Positions 35,637 through 48,571 of a stretch of 64,000 nucleotides of DNA are shown piece after piece. The DNA is taken from assembly GCA_032173965.1 (NCBI GenBank), contig CM063288.1, positions 8,784,501-8,848,500 of the forward strand. The letters run 5' to 3'. The notes beneath the pieces are model-generated. The model did no database searches, had not been told where the DNA came from, and worked only from the letters and a program-made list of their open reading frames with translations. Source of the stretch: Sitta carolinensis. Its lineage: Eukaryota > Chordata > Aves > Passeriformes > Sittidae. The position numbers were made by a program, and so were the translations under genes. Each line of letters opens with the position of its first letter. The first letter of the stretch is position 1.

Positions 35637-35676
<40 letters not shown>
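35637..35676 (-). repeat. Homopolymer (T)40
   Basis: Forty consecutive T residues after TCTCTC, the longest homopolymer in the window. Read on the minus strand it is a 40-A tract. The minus-strand sequence leading into it (35677-35800) is not a gene I recognise, so it is not called a processed pseudogene. The run length may be inaccurate in the assembly. Confidence 0.92.
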
Positions 35677-35678
<2 letters not shown>

Positions 35679-38600
35679 ACAGGCCAGCAAACAGCCATCA
35701 TCTGGGAACAATGAGAGCTGTCAGGACGGGGGAAGGGAGCCGGCCAAACTGCGATCACGGGCTTGAGCGCTGAAGGAAAAAAGAAACACTCCTCAGGAAA
35801 ATTTTGCACTGAAAAACCCAAACTTAGCTGAAAATGAATGCTCAGTCTACTGAGATGTGGCCTGTGCCCAGGGAGCAGCATAGCAGGGATAGGTGACCTA
35901 TTTTCCCTGGAGAGGAGGGAGAGGTTGCTCCCTATCGATCCCACCCTTCCTCTATCAGTTTATATATTAGCTCCTATGGCCTGTGGAGGAAGCAGCCAGG
36001 AATGGAGTGAATCATTCACAACGAATAAATCATCTTACTAATTTAGTTTGTTTTTCTTCTCATGGCTCTTCCATGAACAGATCACAATTTCCCTAAACTT
36101 ATTCATTATTATTACTGTGTAGCATGTCATTTGGGGATGTTTTCTTCTTTTTCTTCTACATTTTTATCTCCTACAAGTTAGCAAAAACCTATTAACTCGG
36201 TTATGACCAGACAAATGAGTTTCATGGGGCTGTTCCTAACCCTGCATTGGATGAGCTCAGCATGGCTGTTGCAGGTATTTGCATCAATAAATAGAAGGAA
36301 AAAATTCATTCTCTAAACTGCTGACTCCAAAGTTCAGTTTCTACAATGCACATGTCCTACAGGACAGTGTCCCAACACCTCTGTAACACAAACACCCTCA
36401 GTACCCCCAGAATTGGAAGAAAAATTACTTGTATTTACCCAAAGCATTTCCAAATCAATTTCTATCATATTCTGGCTAGCAACCATCTCAATGAACAGCA
36501 TATGTGGGGTGGTATCACCTAGAGGATTACTTGGCTTTGTCTCTTGCTAAAATGATGGCAAAAACAATGGAGGAAGTTGCAGTGCTGTATTCAGATGAGG
36601 TCTGCAGGATCCAGATGAAGTCTGTGGGATTTGGGCTCCATGGTCAACATCTGAATGGATTTGGAGAGCCTGGTGTGTGCTCCAGCTCCTGATGGCATGA
36701 TGGAGTGTGCAGAAGGAGAGGAAGCCATGGGGCCGAGGACTATGATGGAAGGCCTGGGGAGGTCTTCTCTCTCTGTAAATGTCTTTTCCCCCAGCAGAGC
36801 AAACAAGTGGAGCAAACTCCTGATGGCTTCAGGCCAAAGTACGTGCCCATATTTTATCCAACTTGTGTGTGTGTATGTTTATGTTTCTTTTGCTTGCTCT
36901 ATCTGAGAGCACCTCGCCCTTTCATGAAGACTTGATGTAAACAAAAGAACAAACCAGAAAACCAACAGGCAGCAAAGGACGCCCAGAATAAAGCACCACC
37001 TGCAGCACAAAAATACCAGGAACCTCCCACACACCTCCTCCCACCACCACATCAATGGGGAGCCTCCGTGGCAGCACCGTGCTCTGGCTGTTAGCAAGCA
37101 CCAGCACCCAGTAGAGAAAATTCCTGACTCCATAGAAAACAGGGAAAAGCTCCCATCCTTGCACCGCAGGAGCTCCAGCTCCAGTGCTTCACGAGCAGTG
37201 TCTGCAAGAACTGAGAAAGGAAAGAGTCTGGTCATGCTGGGTCTCAAGCTAAGCAGTATTGATGAGTGAAATTTTACACGCAATCTGATGCAAGATGCAA
37301 TTGAGTGGGGTGATGCTACTGCTGCTCTGATGAAGAGCTGCCCAAGGCTTGCCCACCCACCTCCTGCACAGCCCCTGATCCCTGAACAAGTGCAGCCCCT
37401 TCTAACAGCTCTCTGTTTCCTCACCAGACTGGGCTCAGCCTAACCACTGTGAGAAATGACTGCAAGAGTCAAACTGGGCAGAAGCTGGGCTCCTCCTGCC
37501 AAGTTCTGGACAAGTGGCCCACGGCCAGGTCATAATCAAAAGTAGACGTGTTCCTTCCTTCTCTCTCCTCAAACTACCAATAAATTAAGTGTCCAGTGTA
37601 GTCCCTTGGCCAAGAGGTTTAATATTATTACAGCAAGGCCATGTAGTCTTCTGGGGAGTCCCTTTCTTCCAAACCCTCATCCAAGTCTGTAAACTGAGCT
37701 GACAGCTGACATTTCCTATCTGACTGCAAGTCAGAGCTTAAAGATGAAATCTGGATGGAAGCAAAAGTGAATGTAGCTCTAAAGAAAGAAAAAATAGGAG
37801 ATTAAAAGCTATGCTAATTTACACTACTAATTGCAGCAGCACCTTAGGTGAGCTAATGGAAACCACAGGTAGCTGTTACACCTCCAGTGTGATCAGTGCT
37901 GCCCCAGCTGCAGAACAGATTTGCCTCTGTGCACCTGAGTGTGCAAATAGAGATGTTTTGGGACAATTGCAAGGTATTTGTCCTGGGCTGAAATGAGGGG
38001 GCTTTTCCCCTAGATTATAACCTAGACTGAAGGTAAAAAGAAATTTCTCAATCCAGAAGTGAATCATAAGTATACATGTGTCTGTGTGTGCATCTGTGTG
38101 TATATATATCTACATATATGGAGTGAATCCCAAATATCTCTTTGGATTTTTAGTCAGACATTTTCTTAATTTCCAACTATCTTGTATAAAGAAGTTGTAA
38201 TGGTAAACCCAACAAATTTCAGAGGTCAAACCCCGTTCCTGACTCAGTCTTTTCTTATTTCACTTGGCCAAACTGTACACCTGGTTGCTCCTTTGTTCAG
38301 TTTGTCCAGTTTCAGCCACTTGCAATGTTCTGTTTAGCCACCCTATATATTTTCCTGTTTAAATGTCATTAAGGATTTTTCTCCTACCAAATTCATGCAC
38401 ATGTTTAACTATTTTCCCCATTCCAGCTTAACCTTTTCCTCAGTTGCTTCTGGGAAACATCCTGTTATGGGAGGATAAATGACACAGTGTGCAGGACCAG
38501 ATGTGTGCCTTCAACACCAAGGGGATGGATGAGCCATGAACAAGCCACCACTGCAGCACAGCAGCAAGCCACAGGACTAGCCCAGCTACATGCTTGCATT

Positions 38601-40771
38601 CCTCAGTAAGTACTAGGTTACCAAAAGCAGCTCAGCCTCCAAAGAAAGATTTAAGATGAGCACAGTGCTCCACGTGACTTACAGCTTGGTTCTCTGTTTT
38701 CTCAGAGCACCCTCAGGAAGCAAAAGGGAGGAGAAAGTCCTAAAGATTCTCAATTAAAGTATATTTTTATGAGTTTTTTCATGACACTTTAGTTTTTTAT
38801 TCTGGAGTATGCAGCTGAAAACTGCTACACAACTACTTAGCCATGTCTAATTCGGTAGTACATTAGACAGACTTTCAGACTAATGCTCTTGAGTCTACTG
38901 TAAATACTCGAACATTCCAGTCAACCAGACTGATAAAAACAATTTAACGGGGCTATTGGCAAGAGTGGCCTCAGATTTGCTAAAAATCATGTCTACATTC
39001 ACGCATGCAAACCAGCACATTTTCACTTACCAGACTGATTGACTGGTGAAAAATCTTAATATAAAATAAAGCTACGGACACACACTGAGACTGTGAGACT
39101 ATTCCTGGCTGGGTCTTGAAGGCGCAAAGAGGATCTAAAAAGTCTGAAGACATTTTTAAGTGCTCTCAGAAGTTTTTCTTATGACATAATTGGAAAAAAG
39201 GGTCAGTCATGGTTATGAAATGAATGCTTCAAAACATCTTTTGGAGTTTTTTAAGATAAAAACTAGCTCGTATTTTAGGGTGCTTTGTGGTGGAAATAAA
39301 GTGCTGTATTATTTAGCATATGCTGGAAATTAATGAAAGCCAAAGAAATCCTTAAGACTGCAGTTGCTTCTTTAAGTTATATTGAAATGTTTAAGGTCCA
39401 GGTAATCACTAGGTCTGAGACATTTGGGGTTAGGAGGGACTGGTGGCCTTTTCTCTGATCTGTTCATAACACTTCTTGTATTTTTTCCCTTTGTATATCA
39501 TTTTGGAAATAGAGAACTTTTGTCTTGTGCTGTATAGATGGAAGTGATGTTTCTGGTAATACTTTTTTGGTGTAGGTGACACAACAATATTAAAACAAAA
39601 GATGATTAATTAGTAAGCTTCATGCAAGGAATACAAAATTTCATAAAATAACTGCACAAAGACTCAATCATGAGCACTACTCCCAAGTAATATCTACACA
39701 TTCAGTTACATATGAATATAAATCTAAATAATAAATAAATATAAATCTAAATCATGGAGTTATTCACAATATCCTGTTCTTGCAAAAACTCCTCAATAAT
39801 AACACAACTCTGGCATTTACTTTCTTAGCAAAATTAGGACCATGGAATATATAGGTCATTACCCCTGGAAGCCATTCCTACTGCTTCTAGTTAGATGTAT
39901 TTTGAGAAAATCTAGCTGATATTGACCTCAGCACTGTTGTCTGTACTGGGTTTCTAACTTCTGCAGTAGTGTGAAAATTTTATCAAGATGGCCAGAGTTA
40001 CACCTACAGAAGGAAATTAAATGAGCCAGTTTACCATTAACATATATTCAGAATATACTGGATATTCAATGCTCTACACTAACCAGGTACCTATCTCAAA
40101 GCTGGCTGTAACATGATATGTCAGAAAATTGCTTTTTGAGTTCAGAGAGAGGACAGATTTCACTGCAAATGTCCAGAGGTTCAATTTATGGTTTTGCATG
40201 ACTAACTTGGACAAATTAAGGGATTGAAATATAGCTACTTTGGTAGCTATAAACTGGAAACAAACTGCAAGTGTGGCAAACAATACCATGAAATCCTCCT
40301 GGTGGTCAAAAGTCGTCTGTGCCTTGGTTCACCTCCACACCCACTTTCACTAGCAGGCATTTCACTGGCTGTTCTTCTGTTTATTTGCATCCATAAGTCT
40401 CACCATGGTGGTGAATGTAGGCATGAGAGGAGTCATAGCTGTGCACTAAAGATTACTTTAGTTTGAAACCTAGTCTTGTATTGGGACAAAGATGAGGCAG
40501 TACTTGTGAAATGGTCTAGAAGTTTTTGCATATTTTGGCTCCCTGTCTTGAACTGATGTTGTCCAAACCTTAATATATATTGTTCTTATCAAAATAACTG
40601 CTGCTAAATACTAGATAACAGAGACACGTCATGCTATCCTTAGTATTTCAGACATGACAAAATAAAAAAATGTTTCCCTTACAGAAATTATTAGCTGTGC
40701 TTGATGTCCTCTTGCATATCATGCTCTGTGTTTGTCTTCATTCCTGTGTGCCCCAATGAATGTTTTCAGCT
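35677..40771. other. Gene-free stretch with a 20-bp duplication and one long minus-strand frame
   Basis: A 20-bp tandem duplication with three mismatches lies at 36591-36610 and 36611-36630. A minus-strand frame of 181 codons covers 36879-37424 without a recognisable domain. GT/TA-rich simple sequence lies at 36864-36888 and 38072-38120. A 15-base direct repeat, AATATAAATCTAAAT, recurs near 39716 and 39740. The 38100-40750 segment is AT-rich and nearly free of frames above 60 codons. Confidence 0.5.
36591..36630. repeat. 20-bp tandem duplication
   Basis: TCAGATGAGGTCTGCAGGAT is followed immediately by a copy differing at three positions (CCAGATGAAGTCTGTGGGAT). It is a small local duplication with no known role. 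Confidence 0.85.
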
Positions 40772-40791
40772 TGTGGGACTCAAGTCCCACA
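40772..40791. other. Perfect 9-bp hairpin
   Basis: TGTGGGACT and AGTCCCACA are exact reverse complements separated by CA, making a 20-base stem-loop. There is no T run after it and no gene context. It could be a chance palindrome or a dyad binding site. Confidence 0.8.
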
Positions 40792-43344
40792 CATCTCTTG
40801 CCTCTCCAAATCAGGTGGCCAGTACCAGATCGACTGCCATGGGACATCCTGGGGACTGACACACTCTTTCCTCACAGGTCAGCAAACATTCCTGGAGATC
40901 TCCTGCATCTACAGCTCCTACTTCTGACTGGATATGGTCAAGGGAGATTATGCTTCAGCAGGTTCTCCTGCCCTGCCATGCCCTACCAGACATAAACCAC
41001 AGACAGCAGCAGCCCAAGGAGCGGCCCTTGGCCAGACATCCCTCACACAACTCTACAGCACAGCCACTTCAGCCTCCCCCTCTCTATGTGAGGTCATAAA
41101 AGTTCAGGTAATGTGTCTGAGGGCTTTGTAAGGTGAGGTCTTTCTACTGCTGAGACTTCTGCTTAGTCTGAATATTTTTTATCCCAGCATGATTTCCTGG
41201 TAGCTTCATGTTTGAGATGGCTCCTGCTTTTGCAAAGGTGAAGATGATATTCCCAGATGATTCTAACCAAAATAATTCAACAGCAGATGTGAAGTATTCA
41301 TCAGACTTTTACTTTCTCTCTGGCCATTGAGCTTTATGGTGGTTTAATGAGGTCTGGCAACCTCAGAGATCCCACCACAGTTTCACCTTCCTTTTGCAAA
41401 GCACATCTTGGGGCAAGTGAATAGGCCTAGGGAATGACTTCACACTGCCTCCATTGAAGCCCATTAATACAGATCAGGACTATTTCTCTGATCTGTTTTA
41501 TCTTCTAGCAATCACATATAGGCTCCAAAACAGTAAAAAAAGGAGCATCATCCCATTTACTCACTTGGCCCCTCAGTGTTGTCTTTGTGAAAATCTTTGA
41601 ATTGCCCACGGGTCCCAAGTATGGCAAAAGGTTCAGTTCTGGGAATTGTCTTTCTCTGTTCTCACTTTGTTCTTCATCATTTGTAATTATGTTTTTATTG
41701 TCTGTAAAGTTTGAAGACCCGAAGTCTTTTTTTCCAGCTGACATGGGTGTTTTCTCACACATTTCTCTGCTAATTTTATGCAATGATATGACCTATCCTA
41801 GTATCCACTTAGATATCTCCCAAGAAATTGTCTTAGACAATGAAATTAGTGACCTTAATTAGGCCATCTAGTTTGGAAGGCATTAGTGACATTGGAACAG
41901 GATGCTTCTGTCTGATTATATTAGTTAAACCAATTTAGAAAGCAAAAGCAATGTGAAATCAAACTCTCTGCTACAGGAGGGAACCAAGGAGTGGGGGAGC
42001 AGCTCCATTTGCCTGATAACATTTCCATTGCTGGTCATGCTGGTCACTCTGCTGCATGTGTCATGCACCAGCAGTGGTTCTGCTCTGTAGAGAAACAGTT
42101 GTGATGGCTTTGGAGATGTTAGTTGATAAAGCACTTTGAGGAATCTGTCAGCATATGGAAAGGGTCTGGTAATATCTCTTCCTTCAACGTGTTTGCTGCA
42201 AGTGAAGCAGTTGCTTTGTTCTTCCTTTCCACTGGCATTGCAAGATCAACTACACTGTACCTGGGCTGGCACCTTCTCCAGTGTATTATTTTGGATTTCT
42301 CAATAGCATTGTAATGTTTTTGCTGTTTCTGATAGTGTTGCAATTTTGCTAGACACACAGGCTTCTCCCTCCATCTTATCACACACACACCCACCCTCTT
42401 TTTCTGCATTTGTGTTGTGTCTCTATGGCTTTTTATGCCAAGGAAAGCCATCACACTCCCTGCAGCAATGCTATGGACTCCAGATGATCTCTTTAAATGT
42501 GCTTCAGCCATGGGCTCCTCTTTAAAGCCTGATTTAGCCAAGCTTTTTCCTAATTTGGATAAACTTGAACTACTTTGTTCTAAAACAGCTCAGCTTCCTT
42601 ATTTGTGAACTGTTCTCAATGCCATCAAATTTGTCCAAACATGCAGTTATAAACTGCTCCATCCTCCCCACTCACTATGTACTCTCTTAGCCAAGACATC
42701 TCTTCTAAACACATTATGATGATTTCAGTCTGTGTGGCACAGCACACATCTCCATGATGAACTGCTCACAGCACAGCCATCCCCTGGGCTCACACCCCAC
42801 CCAACTCTGTGTGGCAAAGGATGAAGCTACACAGGCATCCCTTCCTGCTGGCCTCAGGGAATGGTTCACCAGGAGGGGACAGGGACCCTCTTTGCTGTGT
42901 CATCAATGTGTCCAGCACCGGTGAATTTCCTCATACAGCCCAAGAACGTGCAAAGAAAGAAAAGAGCTTGGCAGTCTGTGACTTCCCAGCTGCTGCTTCC
43001 CTGCCTGCCCATGTCCTTGCTCCCACCTCCTATGGCTGGACAAACCCAACAGCAGCACAGCTGGTGGTCACTTTCCTGTCACTCACAGTAGTCACTTTCT
43101 GGTCACTCACAGTGTCAGGCACAGCAGCACATGTCTGGAGCAAGGTGCCCAAACAGCCCAGAGGATCTGGGGAGCAGAAGCCAAGGTATTCTGCACCCTT
43201 GTATCACTTTTCTATGCCAAATGCAACAAGCTGGCACATTCTTGATGACAAAACATCTACTCAGATTGCATTCATGTAAACAAGGCTAAAAACACATTTC
43301 CAGGTCACACCATACACAGGGAAGTAAGAAAAGAAATTCAGGGA
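40792..43344. other. Non-coding stretch with a 24-bp tandem duplication
   Basis: No gene is recognised. The segment at 41436-41480 (CACACTGCCTCCATTGAAGC) weakly recalls the ancient palindromic repeats seen elsewhere in the window. A 156-codon plus-strand frame at 42809-43279 contains the 24-bp duplication and has no recognisable domain. A short CA run lies at 42381-42391. Confidence 0.5.
43067..43114. repeat. 24-bp tandem duplication
   Basis: Two 24-base copies start at 43067 and 43091, each GTCACTTTC....GTCACTCACAGT, and differ at three positions. The period is a multiple of three, so an overlapping open frame reads VVTFLSLT then VVTFWSLT. I see no other sign that the frame is coding. Confidence 0.85.
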
Positions 43345-43365
43345 TTTTTTTTTTTTTTTTTTTTT
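43345..43365 (-). repeat. Homopolymer (T)21
   Basis: Twenty-one T residues, a poly-A tract on the minus strand. No retroposed gene is recognised next to it. Confidence 0.9.
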
Positions 43366-46300
43366 ACTGTAAATACACCGAGAAGATAAAAGCCAGGCAT
43401 CAGCTGCTTAAAGAGGGCAGAAGTACCACATCACATATTATTGTATTAGGAAAGCTCACAATTGCTTTTAAATTCTTAAACAACCTGGCATGGTTTATTT
43501 TGAGAACTGAAAGCTCTGCTACCCAGAGATCACTCTTCTCCCTTCTCTAAGAGGATTTCTGACAAAAAAAAACCTTGCCAAAAGCAGCTGTCGGCTAATG
43601 TAACACACAGCACCACTGTAAGAATGGATCCATGAGCCCTGGCAAAACCTCAGTCCTTGTCAGGACCCATGAATGAAACTGTCCCAGGGAATCTGCAGAG
43701 CAAGGCTGCATATTTAGGAAGCTCAAAAGGGAGTCAAAACAAAACAGAGTGCAGCAGGAAAAGCAGCACAGACATGTCAAAGGGCTGCCCACATGGCTCA
43801 ACCAGAGGCCGACCTAAAGCCACTGCCACACAATTCCTTGTGAGGCTCACAAAGGAGCCAGATGCTCCTGTCAAAATTATACCTTCCACAAATCTACATG
43901 GGAAACCTGCCACCATCCTGCCTAAAAGGAGGAGAATTGAAACCATTTTCTTGACTAAAATAGTATCTTTTCAGTGAATTAGCTGGAGAAAGAGCAGGAG
44001 CTGTTTGCTTTGGACAAGTATATTTCCAAGCATGTCATCCCCACAAAAGATCTTTCTTTTGCTCTACTTTCATGCGACCCTGAAAGCAAATATCTGATGG
44101 ATATGATCTGGCTAGCTCCACATCTTCAAACAAGAACAGGGAGCTGGTGGCAAGTGGGATTCTTCCGTTGCTCTGAGCTAATAGATATTGGGAAGAAAAA
44201 TGCAGTTGTCTTGGCTGGCTTTGAGATGTACTTAACATTTCATTCACAACATGCTGTTTGTATCCACAAAGCTCGACAAGGCAGTGAATATCATTGGCCT
44301 GTTTCAGAGACAAGAGGAAAACGCCTTGCCCGAGGTCTCACCGCCTGTCACAGCAACAGGGGCACGGATGGTGAACCTGAATCTCAGCCACTGGGCCTCC
44401 TCACCCCAGTCCTTCCCATGGTGTCTTAAACATTGATCAAAATTTAAGTTAGTAGAGGGCGTGCCTGAATCAGCTCATGGTCTCACAGCTTGTTCTGGTT
44501 CTCAGATTAATCTTTCTAATTAGCTACTCCACAGGCAAATATATATTGACTCTTTCTTCATCTCAGACTTGGGGCCAAGCATGATTTAGAAAAACAGTCA
44601 GCTGTGGCTTCCTCCCAGAATTTGCCACACATCTAAATTAACATTGCAGCTCAACTCCCAGTTCAGAGAACAGGTAAGAAAACTCACCTAGTGTTACCAA
44701 CTCATTTTCTTCATTTATTTTTAATTTCATTTCAGAAAAGGGACATCTTAATAAAGCTTCCAAAATCCCATGCAGCACAGCATGCAGAAGTGCATTTCTG
44801 CAGCAACATTGAATCAGTTCAAATCTGAGTACTAGAACAGATGGAGGCATTGCTAACCTTTCAACCTCATCTTCTTGGAGACAGGAAGGCCAAATAAGCT
44901 CAAAATTAGTCTGGGAAATTTGGTGGGACAAAATATTTGGAATCAAAACTCTGTGTTGTATGCTCTAATTAACAACATAAGGAGGATTTTTGCCAAAACT
45001 TCATCTCAACTCTTCTTTATATTTTTAATAAATTTTCAAGATGAAAACATTTAGTGTGGGGAAAACACAGCAGTCAGCAAGTGTTGTATCTTCCACAGAG
45101 AGTCTGCTTGGTGCATGCATTCCCTATAGATTGGACTGCATGGGCAGTACACCTGTCCCAGCTCTGTGAATAAAGGGAAGATAATTTAACAGGTAACTAA
45201 TGACTGAGTCATGTTCCCAGCTTTGCTACATGCTCTAACAATTCCACTCACTCTATCATGTTCATAACCTCTCCTGCTGCCACAGAGTTGCACTTCCAGT
45301 GGCTTTTACCCTTGCCAGAGCCTCTGATAATTCTCTACATGGGAAAGAGATATTAGCTACCAGACCTGGAAATAACTACACAAAACTTTAATCATCTGTC
45401 TTGACAAAATTATAAATGCTTGATGAAGAAACAGGCATTTTGGTGATAAACATTGATGATGGAAAGAGTTACGAAAAATGCAAAAGAGCAAAACAAACTG
45501 TGCATGTCAATTCACTGTTGCTATTATTGTATAGCTCATGTTGGCCCAGTTATTGTGGCTCCTTTGTATTCATGCTATGGTGTTTTCTTGTGGTGGCAAT
45601 ACAGATTCTGGTATTTTAGAAGCTAAACAAATCAAAATAATAAAAAAATAAATGAACTTTAATAGAAACATATTCGAGCAGTCACATATGACCTCAAATG
45701 ACCATTATCTTATAAATTATGAGCACCTAAAAAAAGATAAACACCTACACTTAGAATGAAATTTAAGAGGGAAATTTCAGGCCTTTTCATGCAATATTTC
45801 TGAACTAGAAACCTTTCAACAATTTCAAAGGCCATCACTGGAGTTCTTGTGGACTGAAACTGCCCACTTTCAGTTGATCATTTAATTTTATTGTAGTTTT
45901 TATTTTTAAAAGAGCGATGGAGAAATAGACTTGGAAAGATAATGTGTGGCAAAAACAGTGTATGGATGTTTGTAAGAACAAAAAGATTTCCATCAAGCTT
46001 CATATGTGCTGGGAAGGACCTCTGTTAATTAAAAACAAATCCAGAAAATTGCAGATGAACTGGAGAGAGTCATGCAAATGCTTTTCAGTTCAAAATTTGT
46101 TGATAATTAAAACACAACTGAAATTCAGTTAATCTTGTAAGGGAAGGACAGACAAACAATATAAATAACTAAAAAATACTAACAGATAAATAATATAATG
46201 GTGAATAGATAGGTAAATAAAATGAGAATGTTATTCCCAGCAGTGGTAAATAGGAGCAGATTAGAATTCAAACATTTCAGGAGAAGCTAAGCCTGTCCCT

Positions 46301-46618
46301 GCCAAAAACATTTTGCTAATATTAACTCTGTACTGCCCAGCTATATAATCTTAAATCCTGCAGAGTTTATTTGCTGGAATAAATCACTTGTACAAGATCA
46401 ACAAAAAGGTATCTGGGCAAAGGTGCATCACTGTTAGTTTAACTTTTATCCACATTTCCCATCTATGCTACTTCTGTCTGATTTAGTAGTTACAAAGGAC
46501 ATCTGTAGAGAGATCTCTCACAAGTGGGCCTTCACTGATAATGCAAAGAGAGCATGTTATAGATTATTTTTTTTAATTTGTGTGCCCCTGCTTGGTGTTG
46601 TTTTTACCTGCTGTAGCT
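43366..46618. other. Non-coding stretch containing a CTCF-like motif
   Basis: No gene is recognised. Frames at 43657-43977 and 44010-44429 are open for 106 and 139 codons with opposing frames on the other strand and no domains. A CTCF-like string at 44449-44461 is listed separately. The stretch 45000-46560 is AT-rich and featureless. Confidence 0.5.
44449..44461 (+). promoter_or_regulatory. CTCF-like core motif
   Basis: TTAGTAGAGGGCG matches the commonly quoted CTCF core CCASYAGRKGGCR at 11 of 13 positions, failing only at the two leading C residues. A single motif of this length can occur by chance in 64 kb. No second site or other insulator feature is visible. Confidence 0.25.
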
Positions 46619-46634
46619 GTGTGTGTGTGTGTGT
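46619..46634. repeat. (GT)8 microsatellite
   Basis: Eight uninterrupted GT units followed by CTGTGCACGTG-type sequence. Short dinucleotide repeat. Confidence 0.9.
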
Positions 46635-47998
46635 CTGTGCACGTGGATGTTTGCACGTGTGGCACTGCACACAACATTCCAAGGCTGGCTGGGAGCAGGG
46701 CCACTGGCAGGGACAGCCCTGGTGCCGCTGTCCCTTCCCAAGTGGAGCACTGCCCTCTCCCTCTGCTCCACAGTCGTGATGTACCTACATCCCACACAGT
46801 AATGCAAGTGTATGCACACTGGCAGACTCCTTTACACATTGCATATTAACTTTGTATTTCAGTGATCATTTGGGAGCAGAATGAATGCTAATCATTAAGT
46901 TTTATATGAACATTTCTATTGCATGAAGCATTACAGCACATGTGCTGAGTTAAGGGATGTTTCCTATGTAAATGAAAGATAATTCCACATTAAAAAGATG
47001 TTTTCTAGAGCATCTTTATTCAGTTATGTTTCAGCTGATCTGAAGAACTCCTATCAGCACTAACACAGAGGGATAAGGCTTAGGAATGTAAGTGCAGATA
47101 ATAGTTTGCTAGGCCAGGATACTATTTCTCTGCCATGGATTTCAAAAGGACTTACTGTACATACTGGTTCTGGCATTTGAAACTCCTGGCTTAGCTGGGG
47201 GATGGGGAGAGATGGAGGTAAAAGAAGATTTGATATGAACAAAACATTTCTTGTAAAAGGCAGATTCCTTTTTATTTCCATATGCCACGCAGTCAGCATT
47301 TTTTGAGTCTTTACTGATGCTCTCACACAAGAAAAATGACTCTTGAAAAATGCACCATTACAACTTAATATATCCAGTATGTAATTTGTACTTAACAGAA
47401 AGATATTTAGGACTATTTGCCTCAGCCATGAGACTTTCAGCTGCACAGTGGGAGGTAGTGCTTCAATGAAACCTTTGTTTTTAATCTTCTGATATAGTCA
47501 CTTAGGCAGTTGGCTGGCCTTAAATCAGTCTTCTTTTTTAATCTAGGGTTTGCAAGCAGTAGTTAGTTTGGGGCATCCACCAAAGCATATCATTTCACAG
47601 GCAGAACTACCACCCTTTTTTTTCCTGTCTTGGGTAGGATGCATCAAAATTGGTGTCTAAAAAAGGAGGAAAACGAACAAGTTGCCCATGGAGCACGGCT
47701 ATTCCCAGCGATGCCGTCCCAGACAGTGTGTACAGTGCAGCGCAGTTCAGTCACGTTTACTTTGTTTCTTCCTCCTCCTCCTAAAATTAGATTACATTTC
47801 CCCAAGCAAGCACAATGATGCCAAAGCTGGACAACCCAGAGCCTGAATCACTTCAAAGCAACCCCCAGTTTTCAGCCAACGTCACCCGTCTGCCGCAGCC
47901 CTGCGGAAAGCACATCATTCTGCATAGCAAGTTGGGTGGCAGTGGGTCCATAATATAAAACTGTTGCCTTGTGTTCCTCTAAGCTCTGCCCTCCTCTG
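46635..47998. other. Non-coding stretch, GC-rich at 46650-46780 and CpG-containing at 47690-47920
   Basis: No gene is recognised. The GC-rich part supports several overlapping frames on both strands (88-104 codons), as stop-poor DNA does. From 47690 the sequence holds scattered CpG and no repeats, leading into the conserved-looking 48-49 kb interval. Confidence 0.5.
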
Positions 47999-48020
47999 AA
48001 AAAAAAAAAAAAAAAAAAAA
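47999..48020 (+). repeat. Homopolymer (A)22
   Basis: Twenty-two A residues following CTCCTCTG. No retroposed gene is recognised upstream. Confidence 0.9.
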
Positions 48021-48515
48021 TCCCTCATAATTCAGGCAACAGCTGGAAAGCTTAGCTTAATGGTCTGTGCTTAAATGTGGAAGGTCACAGGGTGCTGATC
48101 TAAGGAGCGGAGAAGTCTTGCTCAGCCGACTGTTGACACTTAGTAAACGGAGGAGGAGGGGACTGTGTGTGCATCTGAGAAAGCCATACCCCGGCCGGCG
48201 AAGAATAGGAAGCAACTTCTATTCAAGATTTGCAGGGGTCCTGGACCCAGTAGGGAAAAGCAACAAGGCCCTTCACTGCCTCTAAGTTACCTTGTATTAT
48301 AACAGGATTAAAGTACATTTAGCTTCTCTATTAGCATACTTTAGCCCCATTTAGGCTTACTTGATGTTTCCGATGGCCTTTGATCAGCCTTGCATGGTGC
48401 TGGTCAGCTTCAGGACACAGCAGTCAAAAAGCGAGACTGTGAAATTATCCTGATGTTGAATCTCACAGGAGATATTTCTGGCTGTTTTCATTCACTCACC
48501 CCCAATATTCAAGTT

Positions 48516-48520
<5 letters not shown>
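48021..48520. other. Repeat-free segment, possibly conserved
   Basis: The stretch holds CpG sites near 48125 and 48190-48200 (CCCCGGCCGGCG) in otherwise AT-rich DNA and carries no interspersed repeat. A 72-codon frame at 48067-48285 has no domain. It could be regulatory; this is inference. Confidence 0.35.

Positions 48521-48571
<51 letters not shown>

Noticed and set aside
35637..35800. Processed pseudogene with a minus-strand poly-A tail
   Set aside because: The minus-strand sequence leading to the tract does not resemble any mRNA 3' end I recognise and has no AATAAA signal at the right distance.
42424..42436. Match to the first 13 bases of miR-135 mature sequence (TATGGCTTTTTAT)
   Set aside because: The rest of the mature sequence does not follow and only a short 8-base stem can form, so no miRNA precursor is supported.
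42809..43279. 156-codon plus-strand frame with a duplicated VVTF.SLT peptide
   Set aside because: The repeat is a 24-bp tandem duplication. A second frame is open over the same DNA and no homology is recognised.
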